A stretch of DNA of 64,000 bases from Parvicella sp964387945 (lineage in GTDB: Bacteria; Bacteroidota; Bacteroidia; Flavobacteriales_D; Parvicellaceae): NCBI GenBank assembly GCA_964387945.1, contig CAYLYX010000013.1, positions 1 through 64,000 on the forward strand. Direction: 5' to 3'. The stretch's first letter is position 1. The number at the start of each line of letters is the position of its first letter. Positions 8,379 through 15,502 of this stretch are shown here, piece after piece. The notes below the pieces were generated by a model. The model searched no databases. It saw only the letters and a program-made list of their open reading frames with translations, and was not told the DNA's origin. Position numbers and translations under genes: made by a program.

Positions 8379-8427
8379 GTCATTCCGGCTCTGAAGATTC
8401 TTTGGATTTCCCTAAGCTTGAAATGAC
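8379..8427. repeat. Inverted GTCATTCCGG...GAAATGAC repeat
   Basis: GTCATTCC (8379-8386) and GAAATGAC (8420-8427) form imperfect inverted ends around an A+T-rich middle. The ends match the style of a widespread Bacteroidota extragenic palindrome beginning GTCATTTCGA. The element lies in the 217-base gap between the divergent LytTR and trmB genes, where it would be in the 5' leader or promoter region of the LytTR gene. Confidence 0.45.
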
Positions 8428-8486
8428 CTCTGTTTTTATGCAGAGATAGGTTATTCCAGATAGTTTGAATAGAGCGATCTAGCAAG

Positions 8487-8542
8487 TTTAATCATTATCA
8501 AATTGTCTGATTGTTCAATTATCAAATTGATAATTAAATTTG
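8487..8542 (+). promoter_or_regulatory. trmB promoter embedded in AT-rich repeat
   Basis: The -33 TTG (8511-8513), a 21-base spacer and the -7 box TAAATTTG (8535-8542) fit the Bacteroidota promoter. The spacer contains the palindrome AATTATCAAATTGATAATT (8517-8535), whose last base is the first base of the -7 box. The preceding sequence repeats the words ATTATCAAATTG. Only four bases separate the -7 box from the trmB ATG, so the mRNA may be leaderless. Confidence 0.7.
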
Positions 8543-8546
8543 CGGC

Positions 8547-9230
8547 ATGGGAAAAGACAAGCTGAAGCGATTTTCAGAGATGGAGGACTTCTCCAACGTT
8601 TTGCAGCCTACCATGAATGACATCAAAGAAGGTCACGATTGGAAAGGGAAATGGAGTAAAGAGTTTTTTGGCAATGACAAGCCGATTATCCTTGAACTTG
8701 GCTGTGGCAAAGGTGAGTACACAGTGGGGTTAGCGAGAAAATACAAAGCGTTCAACTTCATCGGAGTAGATATAAAAGGTGCGCGGATTTGGAGAGGTGC
8801 AAAGACCTGTCTAGAAGAGGGAATTGAGAACGCAGGATTCATTCGTACCAAAGTAGATTTTATCGATCAGTATTTTGGTAAAGATGAAGTAGCTGAAATC
8901 TGGTTAACCTTTTCTGACCCTCAACCGAAGCGACCTAGAAAGCGACTAACTTCACCTTTGTTTATAGCTCGTTATCGTCAATTTCTGAAACCAAATGGAG
9001 TCATCAACGTAAAAACAGATAGCGACCTTCTGTTTGAGTATACCCTAGAACAAATAGAAGAACATAATTACACCAATCAGCTACACTCTTGGGACGTGTA
9101 CGGAGAGTTATTGCCTCAGACCCCAGAAGAAGATGAGATTCATTATAAAATGGGTATTCGAACCTTTTATGAAAGTAAATGGCTGGCGCAAGATATTAAG
9201 ACCAAGTACGTTAGGTTTTCGATAGACTAA
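8547..9230 (+). CDS. trmB: tRNA (guanine-N7)-methyltransferase TrmB
   Basis: TrmB makes m7G46 in the tRNA variable loop with S-adenosylmethionine. The SAM-binding motif LELGCGKGEY lies near residue 50, followed by FIGVDIKGARIWRGA; the tRNA-binding and catalytic signature is TFSDPQPKRPRKRL (about 130-143). The length of 227 residues is standard. The promoter places the -7 box immediately before this ATG, which fixes the start. The stop overlaps the stop of the convergent lipoprotein gene by exactly four bases (CTAA), leaving no room for a terminator. Confidence 0.96.
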   Translation: MGKDKLKRFSEMEDFSNVLQPTMNDIKEGHDWKGKWSKEFFGNDKPIILELGCGKGEYTVGLARKYKAFNFIGVDIKGARIWRGAKTCLEEGIENAGFIRTKVDFIDQYFGKDEVAEIWLTFSDPQPKRPRKRLTSPLFIARYRQFLKPNGVINVKTDSDLLFEYTLEQIEEHNYTNQLHSWDVYGELLPQTPEEDEIHYKMGIRTFYESKWLAQDIKTKYVRFSID

Positions 9231-9679
9231 GGAAACCCAAAATAATAGAGGTAAACCTTATCTTCAGCATCAAAGAACTCATGAATCTCTTTGTTCTTTT
9301 CGTAATATAAAGAAGCTTCAGGGATAAATTCTTTAAATTTTGCAAGGTCTTCATTATCATCGAACTCATACACGAGGATATCGTATTGACGCTTATCATC
9401 AATCAAAAAAGAAAAAGTGGTAATTGATACCTTGCCTACCGTTAGCTCCACATCAAAGAAATGACATTTGCCTTCGGGTTCCTGATAACCGTTAAAAGTG
9501 TAGGAATCGTGCTCTTCAACCGAACAAGCTACCTCCGAATACTTGGCTAACTCTTCATCCTCGATGTAAGTCGTAATTTCAGGATAATGATCGTCCAACT
9601 TTTGCTCACATTCGTTAGTAGAACAGGAATGTAAGGTTGCAAACAACAGCAAGGACGATAAGGCGAAAAAAACTCTCAT
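9227..9679 (-). CDS. Hypothetical lipoprotein
   Basis: This 150-residue protein starts with a short lipoprotein signal, a hydrophobic core (FFALSSLLLFATLH) and the lipobox-like SCS with Cys near residue 19. The mature part is acidic (repeated Glu/Asp: YIEDEELAKYSEVA, YEFDDNEDLAKFKEF) and aromatic-rich, ending YLYYFGFP. It has two further Cys residues, one soon after the lipid anchor (NEC) and one in ACSVEEHDS. I do not recognise a family. It stands alone between trmB (convergent) and pepD (same strand, upstream, 43-base gap) and may be read through from pepD. Confidence 0.7.
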   Translation of the reverse strand: MRVFFALSSLLLFATLHSCSTNECEQKLDDHYPEITTYIEDEELAKYSEVACSVEEHDSYTFNGYQEPEGKCHFFDVELTVGKVSITTFSFLIDDKRQYDILVYEFDDNEDLAKFKEFIPEASLYYEKNKEIHEFFDAEDKVYLYYFGFP

Positions 9680-9722
9680 AAATGGACCAATTGATACCTT
9701 GTCAAATTTTCATATTGGTACA

Positions 9723-11162
9723 TTATCTTACAGGCGTCTCCTTCAGCACTTCCAATAAAAAGTTCCAGAATTTCTCAACCGACTTAATGTTTACCATCTC
9801 ATCGGGAGAATGAGGATTCCGAATGGTGGGTCCAAAAGAGACCATATCCAATCCTGGGTAGCGTTCATTCAAGATTCCACATTCCAAACCAGCATGACAC
9901 GCCTTCACATCAGGTGATTCGTTAAACATTCTCTTGTACAACGGTTGCATGATGTTCAGCATTTCAGAGTTTGGATTAGGAGCCCACCCTGGGTATGAAC
10001 CCGTGTGTTCTACATCGCATCCCATTAATGCAAAGGCAGAACCTACCGTATGAGCAATATCCATTTTACTACTTTCTACACTACTTCGCTGCAGCGATAG
10101 CGTTTTGAACTCTCCATCCTTCACAATAACCCTTGCTAAAGAAGAAGAGGTTTCTACCAATCCCTCAATCGCCATGCTCATTCTGTATACGCCATTATGA
10201 ACGGCATAAACGGACTGAATGACTTTATTGGTGTCTGCAATGCTCATTACATGGGTTGGCAAATCACACTTCTCAATTTCGATTTTCAATCCTCCATCAG
10301 CGATGGCAAATTCTTCTTTTATTTCTTCGCTGGCAAGATCTGCAGCATCTAAATAGGCTTCATCATTCACCACCACCATAGCAAAAGACTCTCTTGGTAT
10401 GGCATTTCTCAAACTCCCACCATTGACCTCGGCAATCTGCACTCCAAAATCCTGACCTTCTGCAATCAGTCGATTCATAATCTTATTGGCGTTTCCTCTC
10501 TCCAGATGGATATCCATTCCTGAATGTCCTCCTTTAAGTCCTTTTACCATAATTTGGTAAGCAAAAGTCCCTTTGGGAGCTTCAGGGGTATATTTGTAAG
10601 AAGTATTGGTGTCAATTCCTCCCGCACAACCAATGGAGAACTCATCATCGTCTTCGGTATCTAAGTTTAACAAAATGGTCCCTTCGAGAATTCCTTGCTC
10701 CAACTCAAACGCACCCGTCATTCCAGTTTCTTCGTCAATGGTAAACAATGCTTCTATGGCGGGATGTGCAACATCTGTTGAAGATAAAATCGCCATGGCA
10801 GCTGCTACGCCCATCCCATTGTCTGCACCTAATGTCGTTCCTTTGGCCTTTACCCATTCACCATCAATATAGCTCTGAATGCCCATGGTGTCAAAATCGA
10901 AGTCGGTGTCCGCATTTTTCTGATGCACCATGTCCAAATGCGCCTGTAGAATAACGGTTTGTCGATCCTCCATGCCAGCAGTTGCAGGTTTTTTGATGAT
11001 AACATTTCCAGCAGGATCTTCATACGTTTCCAGCCCCAATTTCTTCCCAAATTCTTTCATAAAAAGGATGACACGCTCTTCTTTTTTAGAAGGCCGTGGA
11101 ACAGCATTCAAGTCCTCAAAATGATTCCAAACTACTTCTGGAGATAAACTTCTTACCGACAT
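9723..11162 (-). CDS. pepD: Aminoacyl-histidine dipeptidase PepD
   Basis: PepD is a cytosolic M20 (clan MH) zinc dipeptidase that hydrolyses Xaa-His and other dipeptides. The metal ligand motif AHLDMVH has His75 and Asp77, the bridging Asp is in GADNGMG (114), the general-base pair is DEETG (144-145), and a late ligand region reads ACHAGLECG. Total length is 479 residues, as usual. The start ATG follows a well-formed minus-strand promoter (TTG 11218-11216, 19-base spacer, TACCTTTG 11196-11189). It is divergent from the TetR gene, with which it shares a 144-base intergenic region. Confidence 0.95.
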   Translation of the reverse strand: MSVRSLSPEVVWNHFEDLNAVPRPSKKEERVILFMKEFGKKLGLETYEDPAGNVIIKKPATAGMEDRQTVILQAHLDMVHQKNADTDFDFDTMGIQSYIDGEWVKAKGTTLGADNGMGVAAAMAILSSTDVAHPAIEALFTIDEETGMTGAFELEQGILEGTILLNLDTEDDDEFSIGCAGGIDTNTSYKYTPEAPKGTFAYQIMVKGLKGGHSGMDIHLERGNANKIMNRLIAEGQDFGVQIAEVNGGSLRNAIPRESFAMVVVNDEAYLDAADLASEEIKEEFAIADGGLKIEIEKCDLPTHVMSIADTNKVIQSVYAVHNGVYRMSMAIEGLVETSSSLARVIVKDGEFKTLSLQRSSVESSKMDIAHTVGSAFALMGCDVEHTGSYPGWAPNPNSEMLNIMQPLYKRMFNESPDVKACHAGLECGILNERYPGLDMVSFGPTIRNPHSPDEMVNIKSVEKFWNFLLEVLKETPVR

Positions 11163-11188
11163 ATATTTTTGATTTTATTTAGCGAGTT

Positions 11189-11218
11189 CAAAGGTATTGG
11201 TTGTGTTTTGATTGTCAA
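11189..11218 (-). promoter_or_regulatory. pepD promoter
   Basis: On the minus strand, TTG at 11218-11216 and TACCTTTG at 11196-11189 are separated by 19 bases, the classic Bacteroidota spacing. The box lies 26 bases from the pepD ATG. Confidence 0.75.
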
Positions 11219-11254
11219 AAATAATTTTCTGAATCCTTCATTTTAGATGAGCAT

Positions 11255-11284
11255 TTGTTCATTTGAAAATAATAGCTAAATTTG
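11255..11284 (+). promoter_or_regulatory. Promoter of the TetR-hydrolase operon
   Basis: TTG (11255-11257), a 19-base spacer and TAAATTTG (11277-11284) form a consensus promoter for the TetR gene. Its -7 box runs into the operator palindrome. Confidence 0.75.
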
Positions 11285-11297
11285 AACAAACGTTCAA
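11282..11297. promoter_or_regulatory. Probable TetR operator (TTGAAC-AAAC-GTTCAA)
   Basis: A perfect inverted repeat, TTGAAC (11282-11287) and GTTCAA (11292-11297) with a four-base centre, overlaps the -7 box and the likely transcription start of the TetR gene. The 8-mer TGAACAAA (11283-11290) is also present in inverted form, TTTGTTCA, at 11254-11261 over the -33 region. A dimeric repressor bound here would block its own promoter. Confidence 0.7.
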
Positions 11298-11306
11298 TTA
11301 AAAAGC

Positions 11307-11885
11307 ATGGCACCAAAATCTCCAGAGCAATTTGAAAATATTAGAAACAAACAGAAGGAAAATATTCTGCGTTCAGCTCTTGTTCTTTTTTCTGCCCAAG
11401 GTTTTTCTGGTACAAGTATCCGAGAAATAGCTAAGGCGGCAAAAATCTCCGATGGATTGTTGTATAACTATTTCAACTCAAAAGAGGAGTTAGCGATAGA
11501 AGTCCTTAAGTCGGCATTCGAGACCCTTGATGAGACCATAGTTTCTAGGGAGGAAAGAAGCCCTTTTGAAAATGTTAAGGAATCGATTGAGAATTTTATC
11601 ACGTTGTTAAAGAATAACCCTGAGAAAATAAGAATGTTGGCTCAAATGGGTTTTCACAAGGAAAAGTTTGGTTTGCTCAATCATATGACGATTACTAAAT
11701 ACGAGGACAGTGTTGATAAGTTCGAACATAATTTTCAACGAATGGGGCTAGGTAATCCAAGACTAGAAGCTCAAATGCTGGTGGCTACCTTAGATGGAAT
11801 CGTGTTTGAATGTTTGTTGATGGATAGTCCGTTTGATTTAGAATTGATTTCAGAAAATATAGTGTCGAAGTATTGTAAAAGATGA
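11307..11885 (+). CDS. TetR/AcrR-family transcriptional regulator
   Basis: This 192-residue regulator has a TetR N-terminal helix-turn-helix (about 15-62: ILRSALVLFSAQGFSGTSI, then IREIAKAAKISDGLLYNYF, ending in SKEELAIEV). The C-terminal ligand-binding half (65-192) is all-helical and not specific enough to name a ligand. The palindrome on its own promoter argues for autorepression. The stop overlaps the following alpha/beta hydrolase start by four bases (ATGA), so the regulator very likely controls that hydrolase, whose substrate may be the inducer. Confidence 0.92.
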   Translation: MAPKSPEQFENIRNKQKENILRSALVLFSAQGFSGTSIREIAKAAKISDGLLYNYFNSKEELAIEVLKSAFETLDETIVSREERSPFENVKESIENFITLLKNNPEKIRMLAQMGFHKEKFGLLNHMTITKYEDSVDKFEHNFQRMGLGNPRLEAQMLVATLDGIVFECLLMDSPFDLELISENIVSKYCKR

Positions 11886-12787
11886 AAAAAAAGCAATCAT
11901 ATTTCAAAGATAAAGAAGCGAGTACTCAGTGGTTTAATAATTGGATCAGTCACTTAGAAAGGATAAATCAAAAGCAATACGATAAAATCACAGTTCAAAC
12001 AAGTCTAGGTAAGACTTGGGTATATGGACTACAAACGGATAAAACTGAATTGCCTGCATTAGTTATATTTCCGGGGTTTAGAACTACCTCGTTAATATGG
12101 GATCTTGATGATGGTTTGTCTGTGTTCAAAGATAAGTTCCGTGTTTTTATGATCGAAACCAATGGACAGCCAAATCTAAGTGATGGTTTTTCTCCAAGTA
12201 TTCGTTCATTAGATTATGGTGTTTGGGGAAGAGAAGTGCTCGACCAATTGGGGTTAGAAAGAGTCATTATTGCTGGGGCTTCTTTTGGAGGGCTAGTTTG
12301 TATGAAAATTTCGATAGTTGCTCCAGATAGAGTAGCATCAGCAGTATTGCTCAATCCAGGTTGTTTTAGATTTGTCTCATTGGGCTGGAAAAATCTTTAT
12401 AGCAACCTCTTGCCAATTTTGTCGACAAATAAATCAAATATCCGTAAGTTTTTGGATAATGTGGTGTTTAGCAAGCCAGATCATGCTGTGTCCTCAGAAA
12501 GAGAAGAGTTATTGGTTGAGTATTTAGAGTACGTTCTAAATAATTATAAAGACAAAACTGAAAAGCCATATTACATGAAATCGCAACTGGACAAGGTTGA
12601 AGTTGATACTTTTATGCTAGTCGGTAAGCATGATATTCTAATACCTTTTCAGAAGAGTGTTGATAATGCAAGGAAGCATCTCAAAGAAAAGCTTAAAGGA
12701 GTTCATGAGTTTTCATCGGGTCACGGAATAGAGACGTCAAGAGAATGTCTGAGTAAGGTTCTTGAAATTGCAGGCTCATATTCTTAG
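11882..12787 (+). CDS. Alpha/beta hydrolase
   Basis: This is a 301-residue cytoplasmic alpha/beta-hydrolase. The nucleophile elbow is GASFGG (Ser near residue 138), the oxyanion-region segment is VIFPGFRTTS, the acid is the Asp in VGKHDILIPF, and the catalytic His is in SSGHGIE near the C-terminus. There is no signal peptide. The fold covers esterases, lipases, lactonases and haloperoxidases, and the sequence does not decide among them. It is co-transcribed with the TetR gene. Its codons look more A+T-rich than those of pepD or the channel gene on either side, hinting at separate acquisition, although I have not measured this. Confidence 0.88.
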   Translation: MKKKQSYFKDKEASTQWFNNWISHLERINQKQYDKITVQTSLGKTWVYGLQTDKTELPALVIFPGFRTTSLIWDLDDGLSVFKDKFRVFMIETNGQPNLSDGFSPSIRSLDYGVWGREVLDQLGLERVIIAGASFGGLVCMKISIVAPDRVASAVLLNPGCFRFVSLGWKNLYSNLLPILSTNKSNIRKFLDNVVFSKPDHAVSSEREELLVEYLEYVLNNYKDKTEKPYYMKSQLDKVEVDTFMLVGKHDILIPFQKSVDNARKHLKEKLKGVHEFSSGHGIETSRECLSKVLEIAGSYS

Positions 12788-12807
12788 TCAAATAGTGTTT
12801 TAACCCA

Positions 12808-12815
12808 TAACTTTG
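12808..12815 (+). promoter_or_regulatory. -7 box of the MscS-like gene
   Basis: TAACTTTG matches TAnnTTTG. It overlaps the TTG that would start the longest open frame (12813), which rules that start out in favour of the ATG at 12834. No good -33 TTG is visible. Confidence 0.55.
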
Positions 12816-12833
12816 TATCAAACCGATATCGCT

Positions 12834-14072
12834 ATGAAACACTTCTTCAAAAATCTATTTTTGGACATGGGTATGGGAGACAAATGGTCTTCCTATTTAG
12901 ACGTAATTGTTTTTACGATATTATTGATAGCGGTATGCTGGGCAGTGCACTGGGTCATTCGAAGAGTGATTATCTTCATTTTTCACAAACTGGCCGACCG
13001 AACCAAAACCAAGTTTGATGATTTTTTGGTGAATCATCGGGTACCTTTGAGACTGGCGTTTATTCCTCCGCTCCTCATTGCGTTTGACGCTATTTCTTTT
13101 ATTTATGCTGATTTCCCAAAAGGAGAAAGGGTAGCCACAAAGATCTTGATGTTGGCAAGCGTCTATTTAACGCTAACGGTTATTCGAAGGGTGTTTAATA
13201 CCATTGAGGATTACTTAAAGACCAAGCCAAAATTCAAAGATAAACCGATTGACAGCTTTACGCAGGTATTCATGATCTTTGCCTGGGCATTGGGCATCTT
13301 CTCCATGCTGGCGATCATTACTGAGATTAATTTTTGGCACTTTTTTACCACTTTAGGAGCTGCTTCTGCAATTGTCTTGTTGGTTTTTAAAGACACCATT
13401 CTAGGTTTTGTAGCGAGCATTCAGGTTGCGGCCAATGATATGGTGCGCATTGGCGATTGGATTACCTTTAAGTCGTATGGCGCGGATGGAGATGTGATGG
13501 AAATTAGTTTGGCTTCTGTTAAGGTTCGAAACTTTGACAATACCACTACCACTATTCCTACGTACGCGTTGATTTCTGACTCTTTCCAGAATTGGAGAGG
13601 GATGATAGAGTCGGGTGGAAGAAGAATCAAGCGGGTTATTTGGTTGAGTCAAAAAAGCGTTAAGTTCCTGACTGATGAAGATGTCGAGCGACTATCAAAG
13701 ATTCAAATTATCCATGATTACTTGCAAAAAAGAAGTGCAGATATCAAAACCGACAATGAAAAGAAAGGGGTGGACAAATCTACAGTTGTAAACGGCCGGA
13801 ACCTGACCAATTTAGGCGTTTTTAGAAAGTACGTTTTGGAGTATCTAGAAGCTAATCCTGCGTTGAATCACGATATGGTTACCATGGTTCGATACCTAGA
13901 GCCTACGCCACAAGGGTTGCCGTTGGAAATCTACTGCTGGAGTAAAGATAAAGTGTGGGAAAATTACGAGTACATCATGGCGGATATTTTTGATCATCTT
14001 ATGGCAGCCACGGCACATTTCGAACTGGATTTATTTGAGTATAGTTCAGATGCAGTGAAGGTGGATCGCTAA
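12834..14072 (+). CDS. MscS-family mechanosensitive channel, YbdG-like
   Basis: This 412-residue inner-membrane protein has several N-terminal membrane helices. A pore helix region near residues 175-205 (GAASAIVLLVFKDTILGF) is followed by the MscS beta domain signature DMVRIGDWI. The overall length and C-terminal region (RYLEPTPQGLPLEIYCW) resemble the E. coli YbdG/MscM type rather than the 286-residue MscS. Such channels open under membrane tension and protect against osmotic downshock. The start is the ATG at 12834, because the alternative TTG upstream lies in the promoter. Its stop overlaps that of the convergent gene by four bases. Confidence 0.92.
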   Translation: MKHFFKNLFLDMGMGDKWSSYLDVIVFTILLIAVCWAVHWVIRRVIIFIFHKLADRTKTKFDDFLVNHRVPLRLAFIPPLLIAFDAISFIYADFPKGERVATKILMLASVYLTLTVIRRVFNTIEDYLKTKPKFKDKPIDSFTQVFMIFAWALGIFSMLAIITEINFWHFFTTLGAASAIVLLVFKDTILGFVASIQVAANDMVRIGDWITFKSYGADGDVMEISLASVKVRNFDNTTTTIPTYALISDSFQNWRGMIESGGRRIKRVIWLSQKSVKFLTDEDVERLSKIQIIHDYLQKRSADIKTDNEKKGVDKSTVVNGRNLTNLGVFRKYVLEYLEANPALNHDMVTMVRYLEPTPQGLPLEIYCWSKDKVWENYEYIMADIFDHLMAATAHFELDLFEYSSDAVKVDR

Positions 14073-14371
14073 TTGTAGCAAGGAGGTGCTTGATTTCTAA
14101 CCCAGTTTTCGTTGTACTTTCTTTTTGTGCTTTTTATTTCGCCTGATCGATTGTATTTCATGATCAGAAGATGACCGTTACCGTTGCTTCTTATTTCTTT
14201 TTTTAGACTTCCATCCTTTCTGTAATAGGGGATTGAGAAATAGCAGTTTCCAAAGTTGTCAAACAAATAATGAACTTCAAATTGAGTGGTTTGAACAAAG
14301 GTTGTGTCATTTTGAGAATAGACTGATGTGCTCAATAAACTTATGAAGAGGACGAAAAATACTTTGTTCAT
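14069..14371 (-). CDS. Small secreted protein of unknown function
   Basis: This is a 100-residue protein with a signal peptide (NKVFFVLFISLLSTSVYS, cleavage before QND). The mature part contains repeated beta-type strands with a YRKDGSLKKEIRSNGNGHLLIMKYNRSG segment, like the repeats of MORN/antitoxin-like proteins in Bacteroidota (for example YwqK-type G-x-x-K/R repeats), but it is too short to assign. Its ATG overlaps the stop of the upstream gene by four bases (ATGA), so it is the last gene of an operon. Its stop overlaps that of the channel gene. Confidence 0.65.
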   Translation of the reverse strand: MNKVFFVLFISLLSTSVYSQNDTTFVQTTQFEVHYLFDNFGNCYFSIPYYRKDGSLKKEIRSNGNGHLLIMKYNRSGEIKSTKRKYNENWVRNQAPPCYN

Positions 14372-14913
14372 TTTTCTTCTCTTTTTAAAAATAAAGTTTC
14401 AGTTGATCCCCAATTAGTAGCGTTGCCATATTGAAAGACATAAGAATACTCTAGAATCAAGAATTGCCCATTGTTAAAGCTTAGTATTTTGGGTGGTGTA
14501 GAGGTCCCTAACGACCAAAAATATAGTGAGGGCAGGGCGGAAGTGATCTGATTAGTGTCAGTTGATGTATTTCCGAAACCAAGTTGATGGCTTGCGGTGT
14601 CCGTATTAACCATCGGTACTTCTGTACATAAATGAAGATGGTTAGCGTACTGAAATTGAAAACGTTTTCCACCTGACCATCCAGTTTGAGGCTCAATGAA
14701 AATGGATTCGCTATACGGGCAAGAAGTTTTGTATTGGATAAAGTATTTATCATTTGGAGACGGAACAAATACAGTATCTGGAGTGGTGTTTAGGTAGGAC
14801 TGCACATACCTGTGGAAGTATTCCAGATCAATAGCATCCTCCACCTTTTCAAACGATTGGGCGGAGGAAACTAATGAAAGAAAAAATAAACTAATGAATA
14901 ATAGGTGTCTCAT
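14368..14913 (-). CDS. Secreted protein of unknown function
   Basis: This 181-residue protein has a signal peptide (RHLLFISLFFLSLVSSA, cleavage before QSF). The mature part is rich in aromatic and polar residues (QYKTSCPYSESIFIEPQTGW, SLYFWSLGTSTPPKIL, EYSYVFQYGN) and has single Cys residues. I recognise no family; the strand-like content suggests a beta fold in the periplasm or outside. It sits ten bases after the lipoprotein gene 14924-15481 and overlaps the next gene, so the three form one operon. Its first codons (ATGAGACAC) equal those of the upstream gene, probably by chance. Confidence 0.65.
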   Translation of the reverse strand: MRHLLFISLFFLSLVSSAQSFEKVEDAIDLEYFHRYVQSYLNTTPDTVFVPSPNDKYFIQYKTSCPYSESIFIEPQTGWSGGKRFQFQYANHLHLCTEVPMVNTDTASHQLGFGNTSTDTNQITSALPSLYFWSLGTSTPPKILSFNNGQFLILEYSYVFQYGNATNWGSTETLFLKREEK

Positions 14914-14923
14914 ACTGAGATGA

Positions 14924-15481
14924 TTATTTAATTTTCAAATAATAGATTTGAGTAGCAGGCTCAAATAATTCCTGAAGGATTATTTCCATTGATCTTGATT
15001 TATGAGGGTTAATTTCAGAAGTGATCAAGACACTCCCAACATTGCCATCCCCAATTCCAGTTGTGAATTTTAATATTTCTGATTGATCAATTATGTATGC
15101 TGTGTCTAACTTTTTAGGTCTTGTTGACATGATAGGGGAAATGTTTTCATAAAAGATTATGTCGTCATCCAAGAATGCTGTAGTAGATTGATAGAGTTCA
15201 ATTTCATCATTCGTGGTAATATGAAGAGCACCGCCAGTTGTAGGGTTTGTCCATTCAAAGAACTTGCTAGTTAATTGCATTTGATAGATGTTATGTTTCA
15301 ACTCCTCAGCTTCACTAAACGTGTAAGTACCTGAATTGGGTCTAGCCAACTGAACAACCTCAATATGGTTAGTGTCTATTTCATAAAGCACTTCAGTTTT
15401 TGCGTTTTCTTCTTTTATATCATTGCTCCAGCAACTGGTAAGACCAAACGAACTGATGATTAATAACTTAAAGTGTCTCAT
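14924..15481 (-). CDS. Hypothetical lipoprotein
   Basis: This 185-residue protein has a signal (RHFKLLIISSFGLTSC) with the lipobox Cys near residue 17. The body contains TYTFSEAEELKHNIYQM, a segment with a Trp-Thr-Asn-Pro-Thr motif, and a C-terminal ATQIYYLKIK strand. No family recognised. It is the first of three small secreted genes on the minus strand and begins 21 bases after the end of the MuiA-like gene upstream, so all four may share one transcript. No promoter box was found in that 21-base gap. Confidence 0.65.
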   Translation of the reverse strand: MRHFKLLIISSFGLTSCWSNDIKEENAKTEVLYEIDTNHIEVVQLARPNSGTYTFSEAEELKHNIYQMQLTSKFFEWTNPTTGGALHITTNDEIELYQSTTAFLDDDIIFYENISPIMSTRPKKLDTAYIIDQSEILKFTTGIGDGNVGSVLITSEINPHKSRSMEIILQELFEPATQIYYLKIK

Positions 15482-15502
15482 GTTGTATCAAACCCGAGTT
15501 TA

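Noticed and set aside
12813..12833. Longer start (TTG) for the MscS-like gene
   Set aside because: The TTG is part of the -7 box TAACTTTG; the same reasoning rejects 17433, 40341, 47179, 48779, 39439 and 56763 as starts.
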